Origin: Halobacillus faecis
Lineage (GTDB): Bacteria; Bacillota; Bacilli; Bacillales; Halobacillaceae
Direction of reading: 5' to 3'
DNA: 64,000 nt
Assembly: GCF_007991335.1 (NCBI RefSeq)
Contig: NZ_BJYD01000020.1
Location: forward strand, 34,508 to 98,507
The translations under genes and the position numbers were made by a program. Every line of letters starts with the position of its first letter. Position 1 is the stretch's first letter. Under the pieces are notes generated by a model. That model was not told the DNA's origin. It worked only from the letters and a program-made list of their open reading frames with translations, and ran no database searches. Shown in pieces: positions 47,258 to 55,546 of the stretch.

Positions 47258-47848
47258 TCAGAAATAAAGCTTATCGATGGCCGTGGCATAATGAACCCTG
47301 GCCTGATAATGAAAAGGGATTTTGATTCCTTCTTTAGCGATGTGGGCATAAGGAATCGATTTCCTCCCGCCGTGCCACTGATTTTCCCAGAACGAAAAAA
47401 TCGATGCTGTCGGAAGGAGGTACGTCTCATCTAAAGGTGTGAACTTTATGATCATAAAGCTGATTCCACCGTGAGCTTGAACAGCTCTCATATGGTCAAT
47501 CTGGTGTTGGTGAACATTACTCAGTGGAAAAGAAGTTTTATTTTTTGTTTCCTTTGCCTCAAAATCAATGTATTTTCCACGATAAACTCCATTGAAGTCT
47601 GTCGTAGAGGCTTGTTTGAAATACGCCTCTTTAATCACAGCGGCGCTCCTTTTTGGGTAATCTACTTGTACAATTTGAACAGGCGTTGGCTTTTTATGGA
47701 CTACCGCAACCCCTGCCTGTAAGTAATACTCGTTCGTTACATTAATGTCTTCTTCCAGTGACATTCCCCTATTACTAAAATCCGGTTTCGTTTTTCCTTT
47801 TGGAGCTAAATTCGTCTTGGAACTACGTCTCCCATTGGGATAATTCAC
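47258..47848 (-). CDS. recU: Holliday junction resolvase RecU
   Basis: Cleaves four-way junctions in recombination and chromosome segregation. 196 residues: NRGMSLEEDINVTNEYYL, KKPTPVQIVQVDYPKR, and the nuclease core DFNGVYRGKYIDFEAKETKN with catalytic Asp/Glu-x-Lys. GTG 47848 (MNYPNGRR) is preferred with GGGAGGG 7 bases upstream; a TTG at 47854 is too close. The stop lies 16 bases before the ponA start, as in B. subtilis. Confidence 0.95.
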   Translation of the reverse strand: MNYPNGRRSSKTNLAPKGKTKPDFSNRGMSLEEDINVTNEYYLQAGVAVVHKKPTPVQIVQVDYPKRSAAVIKEAYFKQASTTDFNGVYRGKYIDFEAKETKNKTSFPLSNVHQHQIDHMRAVQAHGGISFMIIKFTPLDETYLLPTASIFSFWENQWHGGRKSIPYAHIAKEGIKIPFHYQARVHYATAIDKLYF

Positions 47849-47854
47849 AACCAA

Positions 47855-48161
47855 TCCCTCCCTATAGCCATGAGAGTATCATACCAAATTTTCGTGTCCA
47901 AGAATATATACATGCGACTCATTTTATTTAGACGTATAAAAGGCAGGAAAGTTTCACCTGTTCACACGATTGACACAAATAACAAAACCGCCAGGATTGT
48001 TTTCCCTTCCATATTCCATCCAAAACCCTAATCATACTCTTTCGATAATGAACGCTGTTTTTTGACTCTCGTTGAAAGTGGATGGCTTCCTTTATGAACG
48101 AATGGATGCAATGGAAGGAAATGAATAAAAATTCGGCATATAAACGTTTATAAACAGTTTA
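47855..48161. other. Gene-free stretch between recU and sspM
   Basis: No accepted gene. A 23-codon frame at about 48082-48153 (MASFMNEWMQWKEMNKNSAY...) has no good ribosome site. A TTATAAAC element occurs twice near 48150-48162. The promoter of recU-ponA must lie at its left end but is not obvious. Confidence 0.35.
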
Positions 48162-48199
48162 TAAAAAAAGCTGCTGCTATAAAAAATAGCAACAGCTTC
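48162..48199 (-). terminator. Terminator after sspM
   Basis: On the minus strand AAGCTGTTGCTAT / ATAGCAGCAGCTT with a T run at its end; eight bases past the sspM stop. Confidence 0.85.
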
Positions 48200-48206
48200 T
48201 GTCCAA

Positions 48207-48299
48207 TCACGTAGAAGGGCGGTTCTCACCAGATAATTTAGGATTGTCCGTTTTTGCCGGTGTCGGTTTCTTATTTTTCTGGTCTTTTTTCTTAGCCAT
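48207..48299 (-). CDS. sspM: Small acid-soluble spore protein M
   Basis: A 30-residue, very basic peptide (MAKKKDQKNKKPTPAKTDNP...) ending in GENRPST, which matches the C-terminal GGPNRPST of B. subtilis SspM. Minor small acid-soluble proteins are made in the forespore. AAGGAG before the ATG at 48299, a candidate SigG promoter at 48363-48392 and a dedicated terminator frame it as a single-gene unit. Location near recU/yppE agrees with B. subtilis. Too short for statistical certainty, but the tail is distinctive. Confidence 0.7.
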   Translation of the reverse strand: MAKKKDQKNKKPTPAKTDNPKLSGENRPST

Positions 48300-48362
48300 A
48301 TGATTTTCTCCTTTTATGTCGAAGATTAAAGTCTGGTTTGACTTGTTTTGTTGCTTTAGTTC

Positions 48363-48392
48363 TAGTCTTGTCATCCGTGGAGGAGTTATGCA
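48363..48392 (-). promoter_or_regulatory. Candidate SigG promoter of sspM
   Basis: On the minus strand TGCATA (48387-48392), 17 bases, AAGACTA (48363-48369), compared with the SigG consensus TGAATA-N17-CATACTA. Confidence 0.4.
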
Positions 48393-48437
48393 TGCAATAA
48401 AGAATTTGTATAACACCAATAAAAGGGGGAGTAGTGT

Positions 48438-48704
48438 ATGAAGAAAAATAGTGTCATCACACCGTATGAATTTGAGGAGCAGCTTTCGCACTTACAGGAG
48501 AAATTCTCCTTACTTGAGCGCAGGTTGTCCATCAAAGCAGATGAAATCGTGTTTAATATGGCCGTCTCCCACCGTAAAGAAATCGATGAATTGAAGAATG
48601 AAGTGTTTGGGCTTCGAGATGAATTGAGGAAGATGAAAAAAGAACGCCGGTATGAATATATGGAGAAAGTTGCTCAACAAGCCCGACGTCGTTCTGTCGG
48701 TTGA
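48438..48704 (+). CDS. Hypothetical coiled-coil protein
   Basis: An 88-residue, highly charged, all-helical protein with heptad-like spacing (FEEQLSHLQEKFSLLERRL; ELKNEVFGLRDELRKMKKE) and a basic C-terminus (ARRRSVG). AAGGGGGAG precedes the ATG. Divergent from sspM and 46 bases upstream of yppE. I do not recognise the family; the coiled coil suggests oligomerisation or a scaffold role. Coding reality is supported by the ribosome site and well-formed amphipathic pattern. Confidence 0.7.
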   Translation: MKKNSVITPYEFEEQLSHLQEKFSLLERRLSIKADEIVFNMAVSHRKEIDELKNEVFGLRDELRKMKKERRYEYMEKVAQQARRRSVG

Positions 48705-48750
48705 TTTTGATACCCTTTGTTCCCTCATGCTATTATGAAGGAGGAAAGGT

Positions 48751-49131
48751 GTGGATGTTATGAGTTTAAAAGCCGATACAAATAAATTGAAGCGTCTAAT
48801 TGATGAACGTCATCAACGCTTTTTAAATACGGAAGGTCCTGTAGATAAAAAAAGCTATGACTTTTTTAATCAGGTCAAAAAGGAAACGGATCCGATGTTC
48901 CGATTGACTAATGAATGGGTAAAGGAAGCGGAGGCTTTCGTTAAAGACCGGAAGACGAATGTGCACCCTAATCAAGTGAAATCAACACATGAAAATATTG
49001 AAATGATCATCCTTCATAGTTATTATCTGGATGTGCATCGAAAAAGGTTCAAAGAATTATATCAGTCTTCCCATTATGTTTTGGATATGGTCCTTGACGA
49101 TCTAGAACAAAATGAAAAAAGCTCCCTATAA
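48751..49131 (+). CDS. yppE: DUF1798 protein YppE
   Basis: A 126-residue helical-bundle protein of the YppE/DUF1798 family. Seen: TNEWVKEAEAFVKDRKTNVHPNQVKSTHEN-type core (residues ~55-80) and a final acidic helix. GTG 48751 is 6 bases after AAGGAGG; ATG 48760 is too distant. Structure is known for the B. subtilis homologue as a helical bundle, with no function. The terminator hairpin overlaps its stop codon. Confidence 0.82.
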   Translation: MDVMSLKADTNKLKRLIDERHQRFLNTEGPVDKKSYDFFNQVKKETDPMFRLTNEWVKEAEAFVKDRKTNVHPNQVKSTHENIEMIILHSYYLDVHRKRFKELYQSSHYVLDMVLDDLEQNEKSSL

Positions 49132-49147
49132 CGGGAGCTTTTTTCAT
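49116..49147 (+). terminator. Terminator after yppE
   Basis: AAAAAGCTCCC / GGGAGCTTTTTT; the stop codon is in the loop. Confidence 0.9.
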
Positions 49148-49422
49148 TTGAAAGGAATGTAGTAGAAGATTCTGCCACACTGTAGTTGGCTACACATGGC
49201 TTTTGGGATACACCTCGCTTATTGAAGGGACCGGTAAACCCACTCGAACCCGTTGACCTCATGATCTTCAAGACGAGGCATGAAACTGACTCGAACAGAC
49301 GCGCGGTAAGCAAAGGGCAAGAACATATGATTCAGATGCCCAATCCTCTTGACTTCCAAACCATTCAAAAGTTTCCACAACTTTTCTAAACTTGTTATGA
49401 AAGAACTGACAAATGAAAAGGT
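49148..49422. other. Gene-free stretch between yppE and the RND gene
   Basis: No accepted gene. The minus strand contains GGGTTCGAGT and GTTCGAGTCA, which look like tRNA T-loops, but neither has a pairing stem, so no tRNA is called. No terminator for the convergent RND gene is evident. Confidence 0.3.
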
Positions 49423-52400
49423 TTATTTTTTGGATAGTATTAAATAAAACGATGGAACGAGCAATAGTGTTAATACTGTTGAAAAAGCGAGTCCGGATAC
49501 AATCGATACGGCCAATGGTTTGAACAACACATCTCCTGTATAAATAATGGGAGCAAGGGCTGCAATCGATGTTAATGAGGTCAGGACAATAGGACGGATT
49601 CTTGCTCGGCCTGCTTCAATAACAGCTTCAACATTACTGCTGTAACGTTCACGGTTTTGCTCAATAAACTCGACCAGGATCACAGAATTCCTTACCACAA
49701 TACCTGAAAGGGAGACAATGCCCAATACAGCTAAGAAACTAAGAGGTTCACCTGATACGAATAGTCCCACAATAGCACCTGTCACTGCTAAAAATACTGT
49801 TCCAGTAATAAGTAAAGGCATGAGCAGGGAATTGAATTGGATGGCAATCGTCAAATAAATTAAGAACAAAACGATGACAAAGAGTTTCGTCACCTCTACA
49901 AAAAATTCGGAACGTGCATCGGATTCGCCACTTTCAACCAGCGTATAACCTTCTGGAAGATTGTTTTTAATTTCACTTACGACTTCAGTCGATTGTTGAT
50001 TGAATGTGCTTTCCATTCCTTCTTCAGGATAGGCTTCCACAGTAATGGTCCTATCTCCATCCAAGTGCGGAATGACACCGATCCGTTCGGTTGAATCTGT
50101 TGTGATAATTTCGTCAAGAGACAGCGTTTCTGGAGGTCCGCTTGGATTCGTCTGCTGACTGACTACATTCAGCACAGAAAGGGCTACTCCGTTCTCAACA
50201 CCATCGTCAACAATTACCTCAATAGGTAAGCGATTCACACCATTATCAAAGGTCCCTAAAGGTACTCCGATATTTGCCAGTTGGAGTTGAGAAGTGACTT
50301 GATTGATTGGAATATTATTTTCTGCAAGCAATGAACGATCCGCATTGTATTCTGTGAAAGGCTGCGTCTCGGCATTTAGTGTAGCGATTTCAGCACCTTC
50401 CAGCTCACTTAATCGATCTTTTGCTTCCTTTGCCTCAGCAATTAACGTTTCAATTTCAGGACCCTGGATTTGGATCTGGACAGGTGGTGAAGGTGGTGGA
50501 CCAGAAACAATGGTTTCAAGGAAGATTTCACTATCTGGAAATTCTCGCCTTAAAGGCTCTTCCCATTCCTCTATAAAATCACTTGCACTCGTCTGGTCTC
50601 TGTCGACTCGGACAAGAACCTGACCTGTGTTTTCACCTGAACGCTGTAATCCTGAACTGAACAGATTGGGAAGTCCACTTCCTGAATAAACCGCTGTTTC
50701 AGTGATGGTGTCATCAGAATCCTCCAGATAGTCGGTCAACTCTTGTAACTTTTCTTCTGTTTCCTCAATAGTAGTCCCTTGAGGATTTTCAACAGTAATG
50801 GTGACTTCAGGACGATCAGCAGCTGGGAAGAACTCAAATGGAATCCTTATGGCCAATGTGGCTAAAAGGGCACATATAACAAGGCCGATCAAGGAAGTGA
50901 TTAAAGGTTTCTTCGTAGTCTTAGGAAGAACCTTGTCAGCGTAAGTACGTTCTAACCGGTCAAACATACCCCCAAGAAGTCCAGACTTTGCTTTTTGGGA
51001 TTTTTTCTTGCGTTTTTTTCTAGCATATTGAATGGTGGGAATGAACGTCAGTGCAATAATCGTGGATGCCAGCACCGTAAAAATTAAGACAGATGGTAAG
51101 GCTCTGATGAAATCCCCATTGGTTCCGGATAAAAACGTTAAAGGCAAGAAACTGAAAATGATCATAAGTGTTGAAGTTATAATTGACTTGCCGACCTCTT
51201 TCACGCCTCGAATGGTGCCTTCCATCGGTCCATCTCCAAGTTGGAATCTTCTTTGAATGTTGTCATTGACAACAATAGCATCATCAACCAATATCCCAAT
51301 GGCTATAATCATTCCAATGACTGATATTTGGTTTAAATCGACTCCTACATATGGAAGAGGGATCAAACCGATGAGAATGGATATTGGAATGGATAAGGCA
51401 ACGAGAATCGCTGACGATAAAGGAAGTCCAAGAACCATGATGATAATGACAGCTAAAAACGAAATGGCAAAGGATGTAATGAGGTTCGAAAAGACCTCAT
51501 CAATGATTGTACTTTGTGTATAAAATTGATCGACCTGAATTTCGTCTGGCAACTCTTCTGACAAAACGTTAATTTTGTCTGTCAATTCTTCTTGAAGAGC
51601 ACTAATGTTTACCCCTTCTTCCGTAAGTACGGTGACGGATAAAGCAGCCTGTTCTTTATAAGTAATAAGATCTTCAACTTCTTGGTTTGTTATTTCAATG
51701 GATCCGATGTCAGCGAGGGTGACAGGCTCCCCTGCTGAATTGTTTCCGACAAATAAATTCTCCAATTCTTCTATGTCTGAATATTTCTCGAAAATGAGTT
51801 GATGAATGATGCCGTCTCTTTGTTCTGTGCCAATTGGTGAAGGTCCTAACTCTTCACTCAACGAACGAATGACAGAAGATGGAGAAATCTGCAGGTCTTT
51901 CAATTGATCATTATCCAAACTAACAGCTACTTTTTGATCAGGTAAACCTTTAATTAAAACGGAATCGACACCAGAAGTCTTTGTCAATTCTGCCTTCCAT
52001 TCTTCTAATTCTTGCCGTAAGTCATACAAATCTGTTCGCTCATTACTGTATAAGTGATAAGAAGCAACAGCTGACATAGTCATGTCAGTGTTCACATTGG
52101 GGGCTTGAACTTCTTCTGGAAATGACCTGGATACATCTGATACAGCTTGCCGGATCTTAGCATTCGTTGTCTCTGGATTCTCACCCCCCGATAAAGTAGC
52201 GGTCACTGTACCGAACCCAGTAGTCGACGCCGAGGTGATTTCATCAATCCCTTCTGTATTCAACAGCTCTTCTTCAAGAGGGTTGATGATTGTCCGTTCC
52301 ACCTCTTGAGGCGTTGCTCCAGGGTAAACCGTAGAAATGGAAGAGACGTTTACATTAATTTCAGGAATTTCCCTTTTCGGTAGTTGCAGATAGGTGAAGA

Positions 52401-52467
52401 TCCCTGTGAAAATCAATAACAAAATAAAAATCCAAATGATTTTGTTGTAATTTAAAATTGACTTCAT
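49423..52467 (-). CDS. RND-family efflux transporter permease (SwrC/AcrB-like)
   Basis: A 1014-residue proton-driven exporter of the resistance-nodulation-division superfamily. Layout: membrane helix 1 (~10-28), large extracellular porter domain, a helix cluster (~335-480) with the conserved GILVDDAIVVNDNIQRR motif, second porter domain, second helix cluster (~850-1010). Closest by organism type is B. subtilis SwrC (YerP), implicated in surfactin and acriflavine export; the substrate here is unknown. No membrane-fusion partner is adjacent. AGGAGG precedes the ATG at 52467. A palindrome overlaps its promoter, suggesting repression. Confidence 0.9.
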   Translation of the reverse strand: MKSILNYNKIIWIFILLLIFTGIFTYLQLPKREIPEINVNVSSISTVYPGATPQEVERTIINPLEEELLNTEGIDEITSASTTGFGTVTATLSGGENPETTNAKIRQAVSDVSRSFPEEVQAPNVNTDMTMSAVASYHLYSNERTDLYDLRQELEEWKAELTKTSGVDSVLIKGLPDQKVAVSLDNDQLKDLQISPSSVIRSLSEELGPSPIGTEQRDGIIHQLIFEKYSDIEELENLFVGNNSAGEPVTLADIGSIEITNQEVEDLITYKEQAALSVTVLTEEGVNISALQEELTDKINVLSEELPDEIQVDQFYTQSTIIDEVFSNLITSFAISFLAVIIIMVLGLPLSSAILVALSIPISILIGLIPLPYVGVDLNQISVIGMIIAIGILVDDAIVVNDNIQRRFQLGDGPMEGTIRGVKEVGKSIITSTLMIIFSFLPLTFLSGTNGDFIRALPSVLIFTVLASTIIALTFIPTIQYARKKRKKKSQKAKSGLLGGMFDRLERTYADKVLPKTTKKPLITSLIGLVICALLATLAIRIPFEFFPAADRPEVTITVENPQGTTIEETEEKLQELTDYLEDSDDTITETAVYSGSGLPNLFSSGLQRSGENTGQVLVRVDRDQTSASDFIEEWEEPLRREFPDSEIFLETIVSGPPPSPPVQIQIQGPEIETLIAEAKEAKDRLSELEGAEIATLNAETQPFTEYNADRSLLAENNIPINQVTSQLQLANIGVPLGTFDNGVNRLPIEVIVDDGVENGVALSVLNVVSQQTNPSGPPETLSLDEIITTDSTERIGVIPHLDGDRTITVEAYPEEGMESTFNQQSTEVVSEIKNNLPEGYTLVESGESDARSEFFVEVTKLFVIVLFLIYLTIAIQFNSLLMPLLITGTVFLAVTGAIVGLFVSGEPLSFLAVLGIVSLSGIVVRNSVILVEFIEQNRERYSSNVEAVIEAGRARIRPIVLTSLTSIAALAPIIYTGDVLFKPLAVSIVSGLAFSTVLTLLLVPSFYLILSKK

Positions 52468-52505
52468 TGTGTTCCTCCTAAGCCTTATAATTTTAATGCT
52501 CTTTC

Positions 52506-52536
52506 AGTATAAACTTTTTTCCGACACATGTGTCAA
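52506..52536 (-). promoter_or_regulatory. Promoter of the RND gene
   Basis: On the minus strand TTGACA (52531-52536), 18-19-base spacer, then TTATACT (52506-52512). Confidence 0.55.
52523..52534. promoter_or_regulatory. Candidate operator overlapping the RND promoter
   Basis: GACACATGTGTC, a perfect 12-bp palindrome that overlaps the -35 hexamer and spacer. Typical of TetR/MarR-type operators; the regulator is not in this window. Confidence 0.45.
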
Positions 52537-52582
52537 TTAAATGCTCTCTCGATGTGCTTTGTGAAAGTGAGTATGAAACCGC

Positions 52583-52611
52583 TTTACATTTTACATATAT
52601 TCATATATAAT
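52583..52611 (+). promoter_or_regulatory. SigA promoter of cdd
   Basis: TTTACA (52583-52588), exactly 17 bases, TATAAT (52606-52611), 30 bases before the cdd ATG. Confidence 0.7.
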
Positions 52612-52640
52612 AACCTTCCCATGAGTAGGGAGGAATGTAG

Positions 52641-53048
52641 ATGGAATCCAAACAACTAATCAATGAAGCGAAAAAGATAAGGGAAAAAGCCTATGTACCT
52701 TATTCAAAATTCCCTGTAGGTGCTGCTCTGGTCACAGAAGACGGAACGCTCTATACAGGATGTAATATTGAAAATGCGGCCTATCCTGTAACATGTTGTG
52801 CAGAACGAGTGGCGATTTTTAAGGCCGTTTCCGACGGACATGATCATTTCAAGGAACTGGCTGTTGTCGCAGACACCAAAAGACCGGTTCCTCCATGTGG
52901 ATCTTGTCGTCAAGTCATGAGTGAATTTTTCCAGTCGGATGTTAAAATTCATACAACAAATCTTCATGGGGATACGAAAACATTTACAATGGAAGAAATT
53001 CTTCCATTTTCATTTTCTTCGGCTGATCTGTCAGAAGAAGAAGCCTAA
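52641..53048 (+). CDS. cdd: Cytidine deaminase
   Basis: Deaminates cytidine and deoxycytidine in pyrimidine salvage. 135 residues, tetrameric zinc type: YSKFPVGAAL, CNIENAAYPVTCCAERVAI with the zinc cysteine and catalytic glutamate, and PPCGSCRQVMSEF with the other two zinc cysteines. GGGAGG precedes it. In B. subtilis cdd is next to era/dgkA; here it stands alone between an exporter and a coat gene, with its own promoter and terminator. Confidence 0.96.
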   Translation: MESKQLINEAKKIREKAYVPYSKFPVGAALVTEDGTLYTGCNIENAAYPVTCCAERVAIFKAVSDGHDHFKELAVVADTKRPVPPCGSCRQVMSEFFQSDVKIHTTNLHGDTKTFTMEEILPFSFSSADLSEEEA

Positions 53049-53056
53049 TAGGCAGG

Positions 53057-53090
53057 AAAAGGATGAGACTCTCATCCTTTTTTTTATTTT
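53057..53090 (+). terminator. Terminator after cdd
   Basis: AAAGGATGAG / CTCATCCTTT, 10 bp with a 3-base loop and T run. Confidence 0.92.
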
Positions 53091-53217
53091 TTTGATCAAA
53101 AACTTTATCATTCAACCAGGATGAGCGCTTGTTTTATTTGTCTCCTTTTAGCATGCATCCTTGTAGAAATAGGTACCTGTTGATAAGAAAGTAGTGGATA
53201 TGATGATATCGCCTAGT

Positions 53218-53245
53218 ACATTCACGCTCTTTGTGACATACGCTG
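53218..53245 (+). promoter_or_regulatory. Candidate SigK promoter of the cotD-like gene
   Basis: AC (53218-53219), 17 bases, CATACGCTG (53237-53245), compared with AC-N16/17-CATANNNTA. Confidence 0.45.
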
Positions 53246-53278
53246 ATAAGGAATAAAAGAACAAGGAGTGAAAGCACA

Positions 53279-53899
53279 ATGCATCAACATTCTATGCAGG
53301 ACTCTTGCGGATGTGGACCTATGTCCCCAATGTCGTCTCCAGCCGGAAACCGTAGACCGATCGTCTGTCCTGTCCAAAATTGTGTAGTGGATAACTACTT
53401 CTGTGAAAACCAAGATTACATTCATCCTACGCACATTCTCGTGCGAAACAATCACACGTTGAATAACAACCATTATTTCCCATACATGGTTTCTGAGCAA
53501 AACAACTTCCGAACTCAGGACTTCGCTTTTCCTCAAGGATCTTCACCAGATTATAACTGGATGGATTATATGAATCCTCAAGACATGGGCCAAATGCCTA
53601 TGGGTCAGGGCCAAGGCCAAGGACAAATGCCAATGATGAACGATGAGGATATGGAAGAAATGGAAGGTATGATGGGCCAGGGTGGTCAAATGCCGATGAT
53701 GGGTAACGGCCAGATGCCAATGATGGGCCAAGGCGGCCAGATGCCGATGATGGGTGATGGTCAGATGCCAATGATGGGTCAGGGCGGCCAGATGCCGATG
53801 ATGGGTAACGGTCAGATGCCAATGATGGGCCAAGGCGGTCAGATGCCGATGATGGGTAACGGTCAAATGCCAATGATGGGCTCAGGTTCCAATAGCTGA
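53279..53899 (+). CDS. CotD-like spore coat protein with Met/Gly/Gln repeats
   Basis: A 206-residue protein. The N-terminal half resembles inner-coat protein CotD: RRPIVCPVQNCVVDNYFCENQDYIHPTHILVRNNHTLNNNHYFP-type sequence (residues ~25-68), Cys, His and Asn rich. The C-terminal half (from ~100) is a methionine, glycine and glutamine repeat, with four copies of a 17-residue unit GQGGQMPMMGNGQMPMM. CotD itself is about 75 residues, so the repeat is an addition. AAGGAGTG precedes ATG 53279, with a candidate SigK promoter upstream. Placed before ypsA and gpsB, the position of cotD in B. subtilis. Confidence 0.8.
   Translation: MHQHSMQDSCGCGPMSPMSSPAGNRRPIVCPVQNCVVDNYFCENQDYIHPTHILVRNNHTLNNNHYFPYMVSEQNNFRTQDFAFPQGSSPDYNWMDYMNPQDMGQMPMGQGQGQGQMPMMNDEDMEEMEGMMGQGGQMPMMGNGQMPMMGQGGQMPMMGDGQMPMMGQGGQMPMMGNGQMPMMGQGGQMPMMGNGQMPMMGSGSNS
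53675..53878 (+). repeat. Four 51-bp tandem repeats in the cotD-like gene
   Basis: Four in-frame units of 51 bases coding GQGGQMPMMGNGQMPMM (second unit has D for N). Each unit is itself built of two QMPMMG motifs. Units are nearly identical in DNA, implying recent expansion. Confidence 0.9.
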
Positions 53900-53904
53900 G
53901 ATAG

Positions 53905-53940
53905 ATAAGCCACTACCTTGTGGCTTATTTTCTTTTTTTT
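53905..53940 (+). terminator. Terminator after the cotD-like gene
   Basis: ATAAGCCAC / GTGGCTTAT, 9 bp, then a long T-rich tract. Confidence 0.88.
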
Positions 53941-53982
53941 AGGAAACATATTAAAATGAATGAATAAAAAGGAGGTAGAACA

Positions 53983-54546
53983 TTGAAAACAATTGTTGTT
54001 ACTGGTTATAAACCGATGGAAATGGGCATTTTCAAGCACAACGACCCAAAAATAGATTACGTAAAAGAGACCATAAAAAGAAGATTACTTTCCTACATAG
54101 AAGAAGGTTTGCAATGGGTACTCATTTCTGGACAAATGGGCGTGGAGTTATGGACGGCTGAAGTCGTTCTCGATTTAAAAGAAGAGTTCGATGTAAAATT
54201 AGGTGTTCTGCCTCCGTTTGAAAACCAGGAAGAGCGCTGGCCTGAAGATCTTAAACTCGTTTATGAGGAAATAACTATGACAGCTGATTTTTACCAGCCG
54301 ATCTACAACAAAGGATACGAGGGTCCTTATCAATTCAAAGCAAAAGATCAATTTCTAATTGACCATTCGGAAGGATGTCTCGTTCTGTTTGATGAAGATA
54401 CAGAGGGTAGCCCGCAATACTTCTTAAGATTAGCAAAAAAGGTTCAAGATCAAGGCCGTTATGAGATCGTTTATATTACCCCTCTGGACCTTGAAGAGAC
54501 GGTAGAAGAGCTTCGAATGGCCGATCCAGATTTCTGGAGTCAGTAA
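53983..54546 (+). CDS. ypsA: SLOG-domain protein YpsA
   Basis: A 187-residue protein of the YpsA (DUF1273) family with a SLOG-type Rossmann fold thought to bind nucleotide ligands. Seen: [34 protein letters not shown] and a C-terminal [11 protein letters not shown]. YpsA influences cell division in B. subtilis and Staphylococcus. TTG 53983 follows AAAAGGAGG. gpsB, also a division gene, follows after about 75 bases, a conserved pairing. Confidence 0.9.
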   Translation: MKTIVVTGYKPMEMGIFKHNDPKIDYVKETIKRRLLSYIEEGLQWVLISGQMGVELWTAEVVLDLKEEFDVKLGVLPPFENQEERWPEDLKLVYEEITMTADFYQPIYNKGYEGPYQFKAKDQFLIDHSEGCLVLFDEDTEGSPQYFLRLAKKVQDQGRYEIVYITPLDLEETVEELRMADPDFWSQ

Positions 54547-54623
54547 ATGTTCTAGATTTGAAATTGACATTTTCGTCACCTTTTGAAAAAATGGATGTAA
54601 TGTGTGAAACAGAGGTGAGAAAA

Positions 54624-54932
54624 ATGAACTTAGAAGAGTATCATTTAAGTGGAAAGGATATACTTGAGAAGGACTTTAAAACGTCTATGAGAGGGTATAA
54701 CCAGGAAGAAGTAGATGAGTATCTGGACTTGATCATTCAGGATTATGACCGTTTTCAGCAGGAAATTGAACGTCTGCAGCAGGAAAATGACCGGTTGAAG
54801 AAAATGTCATCACGGGAATCTGCCCAAAGACAAAGACAACCATCTACCAATAATCATCAAGTGAATTATGACATCTTAAAGCGTGTTTCAAATTTAGAGA
54901 AAGCTGTTTTTGGCAATAAATATGCTGACTAG
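54624..54932 (+). CDS. gpsB: Cell division regulator GpsB
   Basis: DivIVA-like adaptor that shuttles PBP1 between side wall and septum. 102 residues: N-terminal membrane-binding/PBP-binding domain ([25 protein letters not shown], residues ~12-37), coiled coil (~38-68), a Gln/Asn/Ser-rich linker and the C-terminal trimerisation helix [18 protein letters not shown] 54624 gives the usual length; GAGGTGAG precedes it. Its partner PonA is encoded in this window. rnpB follows on the same strand with its own promoter. Confidence 0.93.
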   Translation: MNLEEYHLSGKDILEKDFKTSMRGYNQEEVDEYLDLIIQDYDRFQQEIERLQQENDRLKKMSSRESAQRQRQPSTNNHQVNYDILKRVSNLEKAVFGNKYAD

Positions 54933-54948
54933 TATTCAATTTTTTCCA

Positions 54949-54977
54949 ATGACAAGCGAATAAGTGTCTGTTATAAT
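54949..54977 (+). promoter_or_regulatory. SigA promoter of rnpB
   Basis: ATGACA (54949-54954), exactly 17 bases, TATAAT (54972-54977), with an added TG one base before the -10. Confidence 0.75.
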
Positions 54978-55023
54978 GGTTTAGCACGTCTCAAAGAGAC
55001 GCAATGACAATTGATAATGCTCA

Positions 55024-55417
55024 TTTGAATACTCGGGTAATCGCTGTATAGGTTTCTATGCAGAGGAAAGTCCATGCTCGCACAAGCTGCGATGCTTGTA
55101 GTGTTCGTGCTTGACGAAACCATAAGTCAAGGGAGTTCTTTAGAACTTACGGCAGGGAAAATTCCTAAGTCTTTGATATGGAATGACTACCTTGAAAGTG
55201 CCACAGTGACGGAGCCGGAGTAGAAATACTTCGGGTGGAACGAGGTAAACCCCACGAGCGAGCAACCCAAATATAGGTAGGGGCACTTTTCAATGGGAAA
55301 TGAACCAGAGAAGAGGCCGTTTGACGGCAGATAGATGATTGCCACCGGAGTACGAGGTTGACCACCGTTTGCAGTACAATGGCACAGAACATGGCTTACA
55401 GAGTATTCAAAGGTCGC
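55024..55417 (+). ncRNA. rnpB: RNase P RNA, B type
   Basis: Catalytic RNA that trims tRNA 5' ends. Conserved strings of the Bacillus type are present in order: CGGGTAATCGCTG, AGAGGAAAGTCCATGCTCGC, CTTGAAAGTGCCACAGTGACG, GGTAAACCCC, CGAGCGAG, AGATAGATGATTGCC and AACATGGCTTACAGA. The ends pair: TTTGAATACTC (55024-55034) with GAGTATTCAAA (55401-55411). About 390 nt, the family size. A small hairpin CGTCTC/GAGACG (54987-55001) lies in the leader between promoter and mature end. Location between gpsB and ypsC is as in B. subtilis. Exact ends are approximate. Confidence 0.97.
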
Positions 55418-55432
55418 TAATGATACAGATGA

Positions 55433-55480
55433 CACCCTTCTGGAAAGCCGTATGCTTTTTAGAAGGGTTTTTTCTTTTTA
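55433..55480 (+). terminator. Terminator after rnpB
   Basis: ACCCTTCT / AGAAGGGT stem with a 19-base loop, then TTTTTTC. Confidence 0.85.
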
Positions 55481-55546
55481 TTGCCACCATAGGTAAGGAA
55501 GGAAATCGTTTTAATTTGTTCATGCTACATATGAAGGAGGTTCATC

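Noticed and set aside
48082..48153. 23-codon frame (MASFMNEWMQWK...) between recU and sspM
   Set aside because: Short, poor ribosome site, no recognised relative.
49186..49389. Open frame and tRNA-like strings (GGGTTCGAGT, GTTCGAGTCA on the minus strand)
   Set aside because: The T-loop-like strings have no pairing T stem, the anticodon-like arm has a 10-base loop and no acceptor stem is found. The open frame has no ribosome site.
53543..53873. Long His/Leu- or Ser/Pro-rich frames on the minus strand
   Set aside because: They are antisense shadows of the Met/Gly/Gln repeat of the cotD-like gene.
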